From positions 1 through 45,999 of IMG/VR virus record IMGVR_UViG_3300034378_000175: a DNA stretch of 45,999 nt. One strand, 5' to 3'. Of the stretch, positions 45,461-45,999 are shown in pieces. Position numbers and translations under genes: made by a program. The notes under the pieces were generated by a model. That model saw nothing but the letters and a program-made list of their open reading frames with translations, made no database searches and was not told the DNA's origin. The stretch is from a virus. Every line of letters starts with the position of its first letter. Positions within the stretch are counted from its first letter, which is position 1.

Positions 45461-45999
45461 ATGTGTCAGTTTTTTAGTTGCATAGCGACAAAAGATGGTA
45501 GAGTATTTTGGTCTAGCAAAAGTCAATCACATGAAGATATTAAAAAAGAGTTTAATATCAAAGATTGTGTAACAAGTCATTTTAAAGAGAATATTGTTCC
45601 TATTGAAATTTTGTCACCAGGTGATATTTTTAGTAAAGATTTCTCAAAATGGAAACTTAATTTTGATGGAGCAGAAAGACCTAGTTGGTGGAACAAAAAA
45701 ATAGAAAAGAAATGTTTTGACGCTCTTGCTGAATGTTATGAAATGGCTATTCTAGATGGCGTAGAAATAGAAGAATTAAAAGATAGAAATATTCATTTAA
45801 TGCGAAATACAAAAATAAAAAGAATGATTAACTGTAATGTCGGTGTGATGAGGGGAAGTTCGAATGTCGGTGTGATGAGGGAAAGTTCGAAAGTCGGTGA
45901 GATGAGGGGAAGTTCGAAAGTCGGTGTGATGAGGGGAAGTTCGAATGTCGGTGTGATGAGGGAAAGTTCGAATGTCGGTGTGATGTGGGGAAGTTCGAA
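45461..45999 (+). CDS. Nonapeptide-repeat solenoid protein, N-terminal part (continues at position 1)
   Basis: ATG 45461 follows AAGGAGG. Residues 1-125 are a conserved-looking domain: MCQFFSCIATKDGRVFWSS, SHEDIKKEFNIKD near residues 23-35, VPIEILSPGDIF near 46-57 and RPSWWNKKIEK near 72-82. The same opening and order occur in a phage protein family with period-nine beta-solenoids. Six repeats follow, and the frame then leaves the window with two leftover bases (aa). The rest is at 1-294. The function is unknown. Confidence 0.85.
   Translation, partial: MCQFFSCIATKDGRVFWSSKSQSHEDIKKEFNIKDCVTSHFKENIVPIEILSPGDIFSKDFSKWKLNFDGAERPSWWNKKIEKKCFDALAECYEMAILDGVEIEELKDRNIHLMRNTKIKRMINCNVGVMRGSSNVGVMRESSKVGEMRGSSKVGVMRGSSNVGVMRESSNVGVMWGSS
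45836..45999 (+). repeat. Tandem 27-bp coding repeats, six units (right end)
   Basis: Six in-frame units at 45836-45997, then two bases of the next. The units differ by single bases from each other and from those at 1-162. Confidence 0.95.

Noticed and set aside
1-45999. Temperate phage with integrase and repressor
   Set aside because: No integrase, excisionase or CI-like repressor was recognised and no gene runs on the minus strand; the 43100 protein is only a weak regulator candidate.

Overview
The window is a complete or nearly complete genome of a tailed double-stranded DNA phage (Caudoviricetes, siphovirus-like). It carries a terminase, a portal, a MuF-like minor head protein, a protease-capsid fusion, a gp10-like connector, a tail tube protein, a tape measure, tail-tip proteins, an amidase and a holin-like protein. 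No contractile sheath or baseplate wedge genes were recognised. Every supported gene is on the + strand. The two ends lie inside one gene made of 27-bp repeats: its 5' part runs off position 45999 and its 3' part enters at position 1. The genome was therefore probably circular (or circularly permuted) in the assembly and was cut inside the repeats. Joining the ends in frame needs a 2-base overlap, so the true repeat number is uncertain. The host cannot be named. AT-rich sigma70-type promoters, Sec signal peptides and one Tat/lipoprotein-like leader point to a bacterium, perhaps with a Gram-negative envelope.

Layout. (a) 43770-45999 and 1-894: early region with a promoter, a leader RNA holding two terminator-like hairpins, small membrane proteins, a DUF669/SSB-like protein, an ERCC4-type nuclease and the nonapeptide-repeat protein. 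(b) 872-7192: replication and recombination, with a fused primase-helicase, a Pol-beta-like nucleotidyltransferase, a RecB/Cas4-like nuclease, three homing-type endonucleases and a possible origin around 4070-4345. (c) 7189-12877: about twenty small accessory genes, many with paired cysteines, some visibly shuffled by short repeats, plus a 312-aa protein of unknown function, a hairpin RNA element and a YkgJ-like cysteine-cluster protein. (d) 12892-26514: a consensus promoter, then terminase, portal, MuF-like protein, a nuclease, a giant 1538-aa DNA-modification and repair fusion, an HNH gene with its own promoter, and a protease-scaffold-capsid fusion with its own promoter. (e) 26669-33810: beta-helix and exported virion-type proteins, then connector genes. 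(f) 33807-41829: tail. (g) 41845-42734: amidase, holin-like protein, strong terminator. (h) 42735-43760: two small regulatory-looking genes, each followed by related RNA hairpins.

How the parts work together. The phage has a primase-helicase but no recognisable replicative DNA polymerase, so it probably borrows the host replisome. It adds its own end-processing kit: ERCC4-like, RecB/Cas4-like and SNase-like nucleases, a small Pol-beta-like transferase, and the giant fusion (Dam-like methylase, nucleotidyltransferase-like segment, ATP-dependent ligase, LigD-phosphoesterase-like segment). The placement of the giant fusion inside the head operon is the most striking feature. No integrase, repressor or reverse transcriptase was seen, which fits a lytic lifestyle but does not prove it.
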